DNA of 64,000 nucleotides from Armatimonadota bacterium (lineage in GTDB: Bacteria; Sysuimicrobiota; Sysuimicrobiia; Sysuimicrobiales; Humicultoraceae): contig JAVKIA010000006.1 in assembly GCA_031459715.1 (NCBI GenBank), positions 1-64,000 on the forward strand, given 5' to 3'. The notes beneath the pieces were generated by a model. It had not been told where the DNA came from, searched no databases, and was given only the letters and a program-made list of their open reading frames with translations. The translations under genes were made by a program, and so were the position numbers. Shown piece by piece: positions 44,417-52,671 of the stretch (within the stretch, counting starts at the first letter, position 1; every line of letters begins with the position of its first letter).

Positions 44417-44857
44417 TCACCTCCTGCCCCAAGTCCCCCGAATCCCCCAGAGGAAGATGCGAGCAGTCACCGGCCCAATGCCTTTAAACTCCTGGAGACG
44501 ACGCCCGAGATCTCGCGGGCTCTTGGATTGCCTCAGCATGTTGGTGAGGGTCCCGTAGCGCTCCTTGAGGGTCCCGCAGACCTTCAACAGCTTGGTGGCG
44601 GTGGAGAAATCATATCTCACGTAGTGAGCGCGATCGAGCACCGCCACCAGCCTGTCCCAGCCCGCACCTAGAATGGCTTCGGGTGTGACCAGGCCCTCTT
44701 TCACAAATTCCTCATAAGCGCGTCGTGCCACGGTCTGCTGGATAGGCTTTCCGAAGAGCAGGCATGCCAGGAACCACTTGAACCGCTCGCCTTCATCCCT
44801 GGAGGTCAGGTTGATGCCCAGGTCAGCAGGCCAGAGGTTTCTCCTTCGTCTCTTCAC
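44417..44857 (-). CDS. Short HhH protein (endonuclease III-like fold)
   Basis: A 146-residue protein coupled to the gene before it (GTG 44857, GTGA overlap). WFLACLLFGKPIQQTVARRA near residue 30 and LQEFKGIGPVTARIFLWG at the C-terminus resemble the first helices and the helix-hairpin-helix of the HhH-GPD glycosylase family. A working enzyme has a Lys or Gln and then an Asp after the hairpin (LPGVGxKTA...VDT). Here the hairpin reads KGIGPVTAR, the chain ends soon after, and no Fe-S cysteine loop exists. It probably binds DNA without base excision activity, or is a shortened relic. Its place behind cell-wall genes is odd. Confidence 0.65.
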   Translation of the reverse strand: MKRRRRNLWPADLGINLTSRDEGERFKWFLACLLFGKPIQQTVARRAYEEFVKEGLVTPEAILGAGWDRLVAVLDRAHYVRYDFSTATKLLKVCGTLKERYGTLTNMLRQSKSPRDLGRRLQEFKGIGPVTARIFLWGIRGTWGRR

Positions 44858-45552
44858 AAGCCACCTGAATTCTGCTGGGGACGTTCCCCTGGGACGACCA
44901 TCACGTACACCGGATTGCGGGCCCGGGGGGACGCGCTCGAGCCGCCGTCCAGCAGAAATGCGTGGGTGTACCCCCACAGGCGCATCAGCGCCTGTACAGC
45001 CGCCAGGTCCTGCCATGCCTCCAGGGAAGCAAACGCCGTGCCCCCCTCGACCCATAGAAGGGCGCGGCGGTGGGTGGTGGCGCGCATCACCCGAGCATCA
45101 TACGTCCGGCCAAAGGTGCGACCCCCCACCAGCAACGGGCCGCCACGCATCTCCCACGCTGCCTGCGGGTCTGGCGTGCTGACCGAGCGCAGGCGCCCCG
45201 GATGGTAGGCGAGGATGGGCCAGTCGTCGTGAGCGCCCATCGGCCGGATCACCTGCGTTCCGATGCGTACGTACTCCACAGGTTCGCCCTGCCAGTGGTA
45301 GGGACCGGTGGTAACGTGGAGAGCGGCGTGGGTGGCTGAGCGCGCCGCAGCGATGGGCACGCCACCGGGCCAGTAGGCGAGGCGGATGGCGTGGCACCGA
45401 TGGTCAAATACGTGTAGCCGGGCCGCGCGGGAGGCCCTGAGCACACTGGACCGGCATGGGGACGTCCGGCCTGCAGCGTGAGCGATGTCGTTGAGCTGCA
45501 CCGCAGTTACGGCCAGGATCACGGAGAGTGCGCCCAAGCGGTACGCCGGCAA
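44854..45552 (-). CDS. Phosphodiester glycosidase (NAGPA) domain protein, exported
   Basis: A 232-residue protein. TTG 45552 is chosen because GGAGGTGA lies seven bases ahead and no ATG is in frame. Residues 1-28 (PAYRLGALSVILAVTAVQLN) form a signal peptide. The NAGPA/DUF2233 domain (PF09992) is marked by ILAYHPGRLRSVSTPD, MRGGPLLVGGRTFG and the late HAFLLDGGSSASP. Bacterial members cleave sugar phosphodiesters such as those at envelope glycans. It lies eight bases from murQ, suggesting release or trimming of wall glycans before MurNAc recycling. The domain is somewhat short. Confidence 0.78.
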   Translation of the reverse strand: MPAYRLGALSVILAVTAVQLNDIAHAAGRTSPCRSSVLRASRAARLHVFDHRCHAIRLAYWPGGVPIAAARSATHAALHVTTGPYHWQGEPVEYVRIGTQVIRPMGAHDDWPILAYHPGRLRSVSTPDPQAAWEMRGGPLLVGGRTFGRTYDARVMRATTHRRALLWVEGGTAFASLEAWQDLAAVQALMRLWGYTHAFLLDGGSSASPRARNPVYVMVVPGERPQQNSGGL

Positions 45553-45559
45553 GGTAACA

Positions 45560-46429
45560 TCACCTCCTTCTGCGTGCGCGCCTGAGGGCCAGGCGGACGG
45601 AGCCACCCGCCTCCTGTAACAGACGACGGGCGGGTGCGGCGTCCACCCCGGCCAGACCCATCACCAGAGCCACCTTGGTCTCTCCGCCGGCGCGGGCCAG
45701 CAGGGTCTCCGCCCCAGCAGGCGAGCGCCCCGTCACCTCCGCCACGATGTCCGTGGCGCGGCGGCGGAGCTTCTCGTTGAGCGGCCGCACGTCCACCATC
45801 AGGTCCCGGTAGACATGTCCCAGGCGGACCATCGCCGCCGTGCTCAGCATGTTCAGAACCAGCTTCTGCGCGGTACCGGCCTTCATCCGGGTGGAGCCGC
45901 GCAGCACCTCTTCCCCCACCTGGGGAGCAATGAGGATGTGACAGACCCGCGCCAGCGGGCTGCGCGTTGTGGTGGTGACCCCGATGGTGCGGGCGCCCCT
46001 CTGCCTGGCCTCCTCCACGGCTGCCACGGTGAAGGGCGTGCTGCCACTGGCAGTTACGCCCACCACCACGTCAGCCGGGCCCACCTTCAGGCGCCGCATC
46101 CGCCGGCGTCCCAGCTCCGCGTCGTCCTCCAGGGGAGAGGTGGCCCGGACGGTGGAGGCAATGCCGCCGGCCACCACCGCCTGCACCCTCTCAGGGCTCA
46201 CCCCGAAGGTGGGAGGGACTTCCAGTGCGTCCAGCAGAGCCAGTCGGCCGCTGGTGCCTGCGCCCACGTAGATCAGACGCCCGCCGCCGCGCAGCGCCGC
46301 CTCCACGGCCCGGACCGCGGCGGCGATCCTGGGCAGGACCCGGCCCACCACGGGGGCCACCCGGCGGTCCTCCCGGTTGATGGCGCGCAGCAGCGCCGGC
46401 AGGCTCAGCGCGTCTAGGTCGCGTCTCAT
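45560..46429 (-). CDS. murQ: N-acetylmuramic acid 6-phosphate etherase
   Basis: A 289-residue cytoplasmic enzyme that removes the lactyl ether from MurNAc 6-phosphate to give GlcNAc 6-phosphate and D-lactate. ATG 46429 overlaps the anmK-like stop. The SIS domain shows GGRLIYVGAGTSGRLALLDA, GVTASGSTPFTVAAVEEARQ and the hallmark EVLRGSTRMKAGTAQKLVLN; catalytic Glu is in DALEVPPTFG. Length is normal. The D-lactate produced is a substrate class for the LutABC system 3.6 kb away, although the gene orders are independent. Confidence 0.92.
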   Translation of the reverse strand: MRRDLDALSLPALLRAINREDRRVAPVVGRVLPRIAAAVRAVEAALRGGGRLIYVGAGTSGRLALLDALEVPPTFGVSPERVQAVVAGGIASTVRATSPLEDDAELGRRRMRRLKVGPADVVVGVTASGSTPFTVAAVEEARQRGARTIGVTTTTRSPLARVCHILIAPQVGEEVLRGSTRMKAGTAQKLVLNMLSTAAMVRLGHVYRDLMVDVRPLNEKLRRRATDIVAEVTGRSPAGAETLLARAGGETKVALVMGLAGVDAAPARRLLQEAGGSVRLALRRARRRR

Positions 46430-46977
46430 CCGGGCGTCTGCGGTCTCGTCAGGGCGCCCGGCCTTCGCCTCGCGGGGGGCAACGGCCCCGGGTAGATGGC
46501 GCCCAGGACCACCGGGTGCCGGGCGCCTGTGGCGCCAGGGACGCTGGTGGCCAGCCCCATCACCGCACCATGCGCCAGAATGGCGAAGGCGATCGCCTCC
46601 CTGGCGTCGCTGTCCACACCCAGCCCGGAGGTCGTCCTCAGCGGCAGCGGCGCCAGCGCCCGCGCCAGCCGGGCCATCAGCGTCGCGTTGTGCACACCGC
46701 CCCCGGAGACGACCACCCCGTCGGGCACATGCCGGGGGAAGATGAAGCGGCGGCGCGCGCTTCCCCCTTCGGTCAGGGCCCGCAACCTCTCCCCCAATCC
46801 GGCGGGGTAGGGCTTCGCCAGCGTGAGGCGCACCTGGACCCGGGCCTGCTCGCCTGCCTCCGAAATCTCCACGCCCGCCGCGTCGGCGGCATCCGCCGAG
46901 GTCCCGGAGATCAGGCCGATGACGGTGCGGGAGGGTTTGTCCGCCAGCGCCTCGAGCAGCCTTGCCAGCCAGCTCAT
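46426..46977 (-). pseudogene. anmK: AnmK-type anhydro-MurNAc kinase with the middle deleted
   Basis: An open frame of 183 codons from ATG 46977, compared with about 370-400 for the family. The N-terminus (VIGLISGTSADAADAAGVEI) and C-terminus (GVVVSGGGVHNATLMARLAR, TSGLGVDSDAREAIAFAILA, PGATGARHPVVLG) are clear AnmK ends. The residues between, which carry the GSHGQT, NIGGIAN and DTGPGN segments and the catalytic Asp, are missing without breaking the frame. ALTEGGSARRRFIFPRHVPD joins the halves. Kinase activity should be lost. It still overlaps murQ, so it may persist for translation of murQ. Confidence 0.82.
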
Positions 46978-47041
46978 CCTCGTCCCTGCGGCGGTGGCGT
47001 CCGCCGGCTCGCTCCCGCTTCCCGCGTTCGCGCCGACCGGC

Positions 47042-48196
47042 TCATCCCAGCGCCTCCAGCACGGCATCGTGCACCGCCCGCCGCAGCGCGTCGATGGCGG
47101 TAGCATCAGCCGGCGCCCGGGGGTGGACCCGGTTGGTCAGCAGCACCACTACCAGCGCCCGCTGTGGCTCCACCAGCAGGGATGTTCCGGTGAATCCGGT
47201 GTGCCCGAACGCCCGGGGCGAAGCCCGTTCGCCCATCCAGTCTGCGCCGAGGCGGCAGCGCCAGCCCAGCCCCATCCCCGTCCCCAGGCGCGATCCGATC
47301 TGATCCCGCACCGCCTCCGCCGCCACGCCTTCATCAAGTAGCCGCCCGCCAGGCGCCCACCCGCCGTGCAGCATCGCCTGCCCCAGCACCGCCACCTCAT
47401 CCGCCGGGCCGAAGAGGCCGGCGTGCCCGGCGACCCCACCGAAGGTGTAGTGGCAGTTCCCGTCGTGCACCTGGCCCACGATCACCCCGTTCCTCCAGGC
47501 GAAGCCCTCCCCTTCAGCGCCCGCGACCCGCCGCTCGTACTCATTGCCCGCCTCCGTAGCCACGCAGCGCCCTCGCCAGCGAAGGGGAGGGCGGAATCTC
47601 GTCCACCGCCAGCCCAGAACCGGCGCGATGCACCGGGCAACGTAGCGGTCCAGCGGCATCCCGCCGATGCGGGCGACAACCTCTCCCAGGACGACGTACC
47701 CCAGGTCGCTGTATTCGAACCGCTCTCCGGGCGAGCCGTTCGCCGGCTGACGGCAGATGTAGTCCCAAGCCTCCCGGGCAGACCTGGTGTGCAGGTAGAG
47801 GCGGACCCACGCTGGCAGGCCGGCGGTGTGGGTGAGCAGGTGGCGCAGGGTCACCGCCTCCTTCCCCGCGGCACCGAAGGCCGGCAGGTAGTCGCGCACC
47901 GGGCGGTCGATGTCCAGGACCCCGGCCGCCCAGAGCTGCAGCACCGCCGTGGCAGTGACCGGCTTGGTCAGCGAGGCCAGGTCGAAGATCGCCCCGGGCG
48001 TCATGCCCCGCCGCCGGGGCAGCATCTGCGCCCACCCGTAGGCATGGTGGTGCACGACATGCCCGCCCTGTCTGACCTGCAGCACCGCCCCGGGGAAGAT
48101 ACCCTCCGCCATGGCCCGCTCCAGCAGCGTCTCGACGGCGTGCAGCTGAGCGCTGCGCACGCTCCTTTCCCCGGGAAGGTCACGCAGGCCTGGCAT
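47042..48196 (-). CDS. Serine beta-lactamase fold hydrolase (class C/AmpH-YbbE type)
   Basis: A 384-residue penicillin-binding-protein-fold enzyme. Motifs: SLTK in FDLASLTKPVTATAVLQL (about residue 73, nucleophile Ser and Lys), YSDLGYVVLGEVVARIGG (Tyr) and FGHTGFTGTSLLVEP (the KTG box as HTG). No signal peptide is visible at ATG 48196. In Bacillus subtilis the related ybbE/amlX lies in the murQ recycling cluster, matching the order here. It likely acts on peptidoglycan peptides or esters, not as an antibiotic resistance enzyme. Confidence 0.85.
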   Translation of the reverse strand: MPGLRDLPGERSVRSAQLHAVETLLERAMAEGIFPGAVLQVRQGGHVVHHHAYGWAQMLPRRRGMTPGAIFDLASLTKPVTATAVLQLWAAGVLDIDRPVRDYLPAFGAAGKEAVTLRHLLTHTAGLPAWVRLYLHTRSAREAWDYICRQPANGSPGERFEYSDLGYVVLGEVVARIGGMPLDRYVARCIAPVLGWRWTRFRPPLRWRGRCVATEAGNEYERRVAGAEGEGFAWRNGVIVGQVHDGNCHYTFGGVAGHAGLFGPADEVAVLGQAMLHGGWAPGGRLLDEGVAAEAVRDQIGSRLGTGMGLGWRCRLGADWMGERASPRAFGHTGFTGTSLLVEPQRALVVVLLTNRVHPRAPADATAIDALRRAVHDAVLEALG

Positions 48197-48206
48197 CAGC
48201 GGGACA

Positions 48207-48305
48207 TCAGGAGGAGGTCCAGGTCGGGCGCAGCCGCAGGTCTAGCAGCTTATGCAGGCCGTCGTCCACCAGGTCGAACCCCAGGACCGCCAGCTTGAGC
48301 GCTAA
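48207..48305 (-). pseudogene. C-terminal remnant of a DppC-type permease
   Basis: Some 30 codons read LKLAVLGFDLVDDGLHKLLD then LRLRPT and a stop. This matches the standard end of DppC proteins ([20 protein letters not shown]), as seen in the three intact copies in this window. The sequence upstream is a low-complexity Gly-Ser-Ala frame with no membrane helices. It is the tail of a lost peptide-importer gene next to the cell-wall operon. Confidence 0.6.
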
Positions 48306-48417
48306 GGTGCCGGAACCTGAGCCTGCGCCCCGCCCAGAGCCAGCAGCAGGGCTGCCACAACCGACATCCGCCATACGTTCATGGTTCACTTCCAGGGGCA
48401 TCGTTCACCGCTACCTT

Positions 48418-48773
48418 TCACCGCCCCCGGCACCAACCCTGCTCTCCGCAGAGGGGGTGAGGACGACTAAGCCCCGGAGGTTTTGGTTCGAGAGGGTAAT
48501 GTAACCGGCCTGAGGGAGACGACGCCCCCGCGAGCCCTGCGGCCCGCATCAGCCGTGCTACCCGCTTGCGCCCGCACCGCAGCCCGCAGGCCCGCAGCTC
48601 CGCCCACACCCGGGAGGCCCGTACGTCCGGCCGCTGCCCTCCCAGATGCCCCGCATCCGCTCCACCAGCTCCTGGTCCCCCTGCCGGCGTCGGCTCGGCC
48701 TACGACTTCGCCACGCGTAGTCCCCGCTGGGGGAGACTCTCGGCTCCCGGCACATCCAGGTCACCCCGTTCAC
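48418..48773 (-). pseudogene. Broken IS3-family transposase (OrfB N-terminal part)
   Basis: Two adjoining frames together give the start of an IS3 OrfB transposase. The first (48773 to about 48610) reads MCREPRVSPSGDYAWRSRRP and ELVERMRGIWEGSGRTYGPP. After a frameshift near 48610 the second continues MWAELRACGLRCGRKRVARL MRAAGL. This is the HTH_21 region; the DDE catalytic core is missing. It is a dead element with no visible terminal repeats. Confidence 0.72.
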
Positions 48774-48859
48774 CCTTTCCTGCTCCTACCTGGCCAAAGG
48801 GCTCTACGGCTTGGACGGTCTTTTGACCGAAGAAGGCGGCCGCTTCCTTCGGGGTCCCC

Positions 48860-49220
48860 GTGAAGTCTGTGCCTTCAGTGGAGCGGCCCGCCAGCCAGCT
48901 GTGGGAGAGCGCCGCGGTGGTGGTGGAGCCCAAGGGCCGGGTGGTGGTGCGCACGGGGTCAGTGCCCCACGGCCAAGGCCACGAGACGTCCTTCGCCCAG
49001 ATCGCCGCGGCCCTGTTGCAGGTGCACCCGGACGACGTGGGCTGGCAGGACGGCCGGCTGTGGGTTCGGGGCGTGCCCAAGCGGGCGGTCTCGTGGCAGG
49101 TGGTGGCCGCCGCCGCGTACCAGCCGCAACGGCTGCCGCCGGACCTGGAGATAGGCCTTCCAGTACGATGACCAGGGGCAACCCCTGACAGCCACCCTCC
49201 CGAGTACGGGGTCTCGCGGG
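48860..49220 (+). pseudogene. Remnant of a molybdenum hydroxylase large subunit (CoxL/XdhB type)
   Basis: The frame from 48860 contains AAVVVEPKGRVVVRTGSVPH, GQGHETSFAQIAAALLQVHP and then VSWQVVAAAAYQPQRLPPDL, which are segments of molybdopterin-binding subunits of xanthine dehydrogenase/CO dehydrogenase. Several hundred residues that should separate them are gone. After a stop at 49169 another frame continues with QYDDQGQPLTATLP, also a CoxL segment. It is a multiply deleted, frameshifted relic. The 110 bases from 49220 to lutA hold nothing I recognise. Confidence 0.68.
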
Positions 49221-49333
49221 TGGTGCACGCGCCACCCCGGTCAGCGAGTTTCTGTCAGGCCACCGGTCGTTGCGGGGCTGGTGCGGGTCGTGCGCAGGAC
49301 CCCGGGACCCGGAGGGCGTACGCATTCCCTGGA

Positions 49334-50065
49334 ATGGCTGACGGCCCGCCTCGCGTGGCCCTGTTCGTCACCTGCCTGGTGGACCAGTTCGCCCCCGAGG
49401 TGGCACGGGCGACCCAACGGGTGCTGGAGCGGGTGGGGGTAGCGGCGGCGGTGCCGGCGGACCAGACCTGCTGCGGTCAACCCCTCCTGAACGATGGCTT
49501 CCCCGACCAGGCAGCACAGCTCGCCCGGCGGTGGATGCAGACCTTCGAACCCTTCGACGCGGTGGTTACCCCGTCCGGGTCGTGCGCCACCACCGTGCGG
49601 GAGTTCTACCCGCAGCTCCTGGCCACTGATCCGTGGGCAGGCCGCGTCCGGGCCGTGGCGCACCGCACCTACGAGCTGTCCGAGTTCCTGGTGCGGGTGC
49701 TGCGCGTCGAGGACGTGGGTGCCCGCTTCCCGCATCGCGTGGCCTTCCACGCCTCCTGCCACCTGCTGAGGAACTGCGGTGCGGCCGACTGCGCGCGGGC
49801 CCTCCTCCGTCGGGTGACGGGGCTGCAGTTAGTGGAGCTGGCCCACCCGGAGGCCTGCTGCGGGTTCGGGGGTCTGTTCTGCGTGAAGTTCCCGGAGGTG
49901 TCCGAGGCCATGCTGCGGGACAAACTGCACGACGCGGCCTCCACGGCCGCGGAGGCGCTGGTATCCACCGACCTGGGCTGCCTGCTGCACCTGGCAGGCG
50001 GTGGGAGCCGGCAGCGGATCGCCCTGCGCTGTCTACACCTGGCGGAGGTGCTGGGCGGGTTGTGA
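49334..50065 (+). CDS. lutA: L-lactate oxidation Fe-S protein LutA (LldE)
   Basis: A 243-residue iron-sulfur protein of the LutABC complex that oxidises L-lactate to pyruvate at the membrane. ATG 49334 has little ribosome site. Two CCG domains (PF02754) are present: FVTCLVDQFAPEVARATQRV with ADQTCCGQPLLNDGFP, and FHASCHLLRNCGAADC with EACCGFGGLFCVKFPE. GSCATTVREFYP sits between them. All expected cysteines are visible. It overlaps lutB (GTGA), so the three genes are coupled. The cassette lies between two patches of broken genes. Confidence 0.93.
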   Translation: MADGPPRVALFVTCLVDQFAPEVARATQRVLERVGVAAAVPADQTCCGQPLLNDGFPDQAAQLARRWMQTFEPFDAVVTPSGSCATTVREFYPQLLATDPWAGRVRAVAHRTYELSEFLVRVLRVEDVGARFPHRVAFHASCHLLRNCGAADCARALLRRVTGLQLVELAHPEACCGFGGLFCVKFPEVSEAMLRDKLHDAASTAAEALVSTDLGCLLHLAGGGSRQRIALRCLHLAEVLGGL

Positions 50066-51441
50066 CCCCCACCGCGGTCGGATTCCGGGAAGCGAGCGCC
50101 CGCGCGGTGCTGGATCCCACGTTGCGCGAGGCCATCCGGAGGGTGACCGACAACCTCGTCGCACGTCGCGCACAGGTGACCGCCGAGCTCCCACACTTCA
50201 ATGCCCTGCGGGACCGCGCCAAGCGGATCAAGGAACATACGCTGGCCAACCTGGACCGGTACCTGGAGCAGCTGGAGGGTGCCGTGCACGCCCGAGGTGG
50301 CCACGTGCACTGGGCCCGGGACGCGGAGGAGGCGGCGGCGTGCGTGGTACGGGTCTGCCGCGAGGCGGGCGCCCGCCGGGTGGCCAAGAGCAAGTCCATG
50401 GTCACAGAAGAAGTAGAGCTCAACCGGGCCCTCCTGGAGGCCGGCATGGAACCCGTGGAGACGGACCTGGGCGAGTTCGTGGTACAGATCAGCGGTGACC
50501 GGCCGTCCCACCTCATCGCACCCATCATCCACAGGCGGCGGGAGGACGTGGCGGAGCTGTTTGCCCGCCACCTGGGTACCCCGCCGGACGCGTCCGTCCC
50601 GATCCTCACCGCGGCGGCCCGTGCCCACCTTCGGCAGACGTTCCTCGGAGCGGACGTGGGGATCACTGGCGCCAACTTCCTGGTGGCGGAGACGGGCACC
50701 GTGGTGGTGGTGGAGAACGAGGGTAACGCCCGGATGGTGACCACCCTGCCGCGGGTGCACGTGGCGGTGGCAGGCATCGAGAAGGTGGTCCCGCGGCTGG
50801 CGGATCTGGCGGTGTTCCTGCCCCTGCTGGTCCGCAGCGCCACGGGGCAGCGGCTTTCCGCGTACGTGTCGTTCCTCACAGGCCCACGGAGGCCCGGGGA
50901 GATGGACGGGCCGGATGCGTTTCACCTGGTGCTGGTGGACAACGGCCGCAGCCGGATGCTGGCCGACCCAGAGTTGCGGGAGGGCCTGCAGTGTATCCGC
51001 TGCAGCGCCTGCCTCAACGTCTGTCCGGTGTACGAGCGGGCCGGTGGACACGCCTATGGCTCCGTGTACTCGGGGCCCATCGGCGCGGTGCTGACCCCCG
51101 CGCTGACCGGCGGCCGGGGGCTGCTGGACCTGCCCTTCGCGTCGAGCCTGTGCGGGGCGTGCCGGGACGTGTGCCCGCTGCGCATCGAAATCCCCCGCAT
51201 GCTGGTGGCCCTGCGGGCACGGGCGCGCTGGACGGCGGCAGCCAGCTGGGAGCGGAGGGCCGCACGGATGGCGGGCTGGCTGCTGTCCCGTCCGCGGCTG
51301 TACCGGTGGGCGTCGGCCGCCGTGCGGGCGCTGGAGCCCCTGGTCCGTCGCGTACCGGCAGGTCCTCTGCACCGCTGGGCGCGTGGCCGGGACCTGCCGC
51401 GCCTCAGCCCCACACCCTTTCACCGGGACTCACGAAGGTGA
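50062..51441 (+). CDS. lutB: L-lactate oxidation Fe-S protein LutB
   Basis: A 459-residue protein starting at GTG 50062 inside the lutA stop. The first 300 residues are the LUD domain (RVAKSKSMVTEEVELNRALL, GANFLVAETGTVVVVENEGN). A 4Fe-4S pair follows: CIRCSACLNVCPVYERAGGH and CGACRDVCPLRIEIPRMLVA. The final 80 residues are the LutB C-terminal tail. It passes electrons from lactate oxidation. Length and motifs are normal. Confidence 0.93.
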   Translation: MTPTAVGFREASARAVLDPTLREAIRRVTDNLVARRAQVTAELPHFNALRDRAKRIKEHTLANLDRYLEQLEGAVHARGGHVHWARDAEEAAACVVRVCREAGARRVAKSKSMVTEEVELNRALLEAGMEPVETDLGEFVVQISGDRPSHLIAPIIHRRREDVAELFARHLGTPPDASVPILTAAARAHLRQTFLGADVGITGANFLVAETGTVVVVENEGNARMVTTLPRVHVAVAGIEKVVPRLADLAVFLPLLVRSATGQRLSAYVSFLTGPRRPGEMDGPDAFHLVLVDNGRSRMLADPELREGLQCIRCSACLNVCPVYERAGGHAYGSVYSGPIGAVLTPALTGGRGLLDLPFASSLCGACRDVCPLRIEIPRMLVALRARARWTAAASWERRAARMAGWLLSRPRLYRWASAAVRALEPLVRRVPAGPLHRWARGRDLPRLSPTPFHRDSRR

Positions 51442-52103
51442 ACAGCCGGGAGGAGATCCTGCGTGCCGTGCGATCCGCGCGGACGGGCGAGGCCCCGGAC
51501 CTCCCTGCTCCGGAGGTACCGGCGGAGGCCGCGGAGTACCGTCGGCAGCTCAAAGCAGACCTACTGGGCGTGTTCGTCCGCCGTGCGGAGGAGCTGGGGG
51601 TCGGTGTGCACCGCCTGGACGATCCCGGACAGCTGGTCGCGGCGGTGGCGCGGCTGTGCGAGGGAAGGCGGACCTACGTGGAGCCGGCTCTACACGACCT
51701 TGGGGCCGCGCTGGGGGAGCTGGGGGTCCCCCTTGTGTACTGGGACCGGGTGGCGGAGGCGGAGGTGGGTGTTGCGGGTGCGGACTACGGGATCGCGGAG
51801 TCCGCCACCCTGGTGCTGCTGGCCCGCGCAGACCGGCCCCGTTCGGCGTCCCTGCTTCCACCGGTGCACGTGGCGCTGTTGCGGGAAGACCGGGTGCTCC
51901 CGGACCTTTTCGGCCTGGTGGAGCGGCTGGACGGGCTTCCGGCCGCGCTGGTGCTGACCAGCGGCCCCAGCCGGTCCGCGGACATCGAGATGAGCCTGGC
52001 GGTGGGCGTGCACGGCCCGGGGATCGTGCACGTGGTGCTGCTGCCGCCGGTCGGGCAGGAGGGGCGAGCGGGCCGGCAAACTAAAACCAGGCGGCACACC
52101 TGA
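51438..52103 (+). CDS. lutC: Lactate utilization protein LutC (LUD domain)
   Basis: A 221-residue LUD-domain protein (PF02589) starting at GTG 51438, overlapping lutB by 4 nt. NSREEILRAVRSARTGEAPD is the usual N-terminus, and AGADYGIAESATLVLLAR and LTSGPSRSADIEMSLAVGVH GP identify the family. It completes the lutABC operon. No lactate permease or LutR-type regulator is visible nearby; the operon ends at decayed mobile DNA. Confidence 0.92.
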   Translation: MNSREEILRAVRSARTGEAPDLPAPEVPAEAAEYRRQLKADLLGVFVRRAEELGVGVHRLDDPGQLVAAVARLCEGRRTYVEPALHDLGAALGELGVPLVYWDRVAEAEVGVAGADYGIAESATLVLLARADRPRSASLLPPVHVALLREDRVLPDLFGLVERLDGLPAALVLTSGPSRSADIEMSLAVGVHGPGIVHVVLLPPVGQEGRAGRQTKTRRHT

Positions 52104-52126
52104 CCGACCGCGGCGAAGGAGGGAGC

Positions 52127-52306
52127 GTGAGGCTACAGCGACGCAGGCGCATCTACCTGGCACCGAAGCTCCTGATCATCCACGAGCCGGGCTACCTTCC
52201 CCCTCGACAAGCTCGGGGCAACGGTGTTTTCCCAGCTGGTGGCGGCGCGCTACGAGCGTGGCAGCATCGTCCTGACCTCGAACCAGACCTTTGGCGATTG
52301 GGGTAG
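52127..52306 (+). pseudogene. Broken IS21-family IstB helper ATPase fragment
   Basis: Sixty codons of an IstB-type AAA ATPase. From GTG 52127 (behind GGAGGGAGC) it reads RIYLAPKLLIIHEPGYLPP, and after a one-base frameshift near 52200 continues LDKLGATVFSQLVAARYERG then SIVLTSNQTFGDWG. In working IstB the first segment is LLIIDEVGYLPL; the Walker B Asp is His here. The start and end of the gene are missing, and homology stops at about 52306, exactly where a fragment on the other strand begins. Confidence 0.78.
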
Positions 52307-52671
52307 GCCTTTGGACATCCAGAGGATGGCGCCGTGGATGGTGTGACGCTTGACGGCGGCGAACCCCTGTTCATTGAGACGGCCCGGCTTAAGCAGGATG
52401 CTCTCGGGCAAACAGATCTTGCCCACATCGTGCAGCAACGCCGCTCTTCGGACGACCAGCGCACTCTCCTCGGTCACACCTACTGCGGCGGCCAGCCGCA
52501 CGCTCAAGGCGGCCACCTGCCGCACGTGCTCCTCCCGATGCCGACTGCTCGCCTCGACGGCCGCAGCTCCGTCCCCATGACCGTGTGGCCCTGGTGGCCC
52601 AGCACCTGCTGCAGGGAGATCCGGTGCGCCGCCTGGTCCTCGCTCACCAGGATCGTCCCCGTGGTCCCCAT
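52307..52671 (-). pseudogene. Broken response regulator with HD-GYP domain
   Basis: From ATG 52671 (after GGGGAGAG) the frame opens as a receiver domain, GTILVSEDQAAHRISLQQVL, but runs out after about 30 residues. In the next frame DGAAAVEA is followed at once by HREEHVRQVAALSVRLAAAV and ALLHDVGKICLPESILLKPG RLNEQ, the HD-GYP phosphodiesterase start with its HD pair. Most of the receiver and the GYP half are absent, and the 3' end is cut at the IstB fragment. It once encoded a cyclic-di-GMP phosphodiesterase regulator. Confidence 0.72.

Noticed and set aside
48860-49171. Annotating the molybdenum hydroxylase piece as a working 103-residue protein
   Set aside because: It joins distant parts of a roughly 750-residue subunit, and homology continues in another frame beyond its stop.
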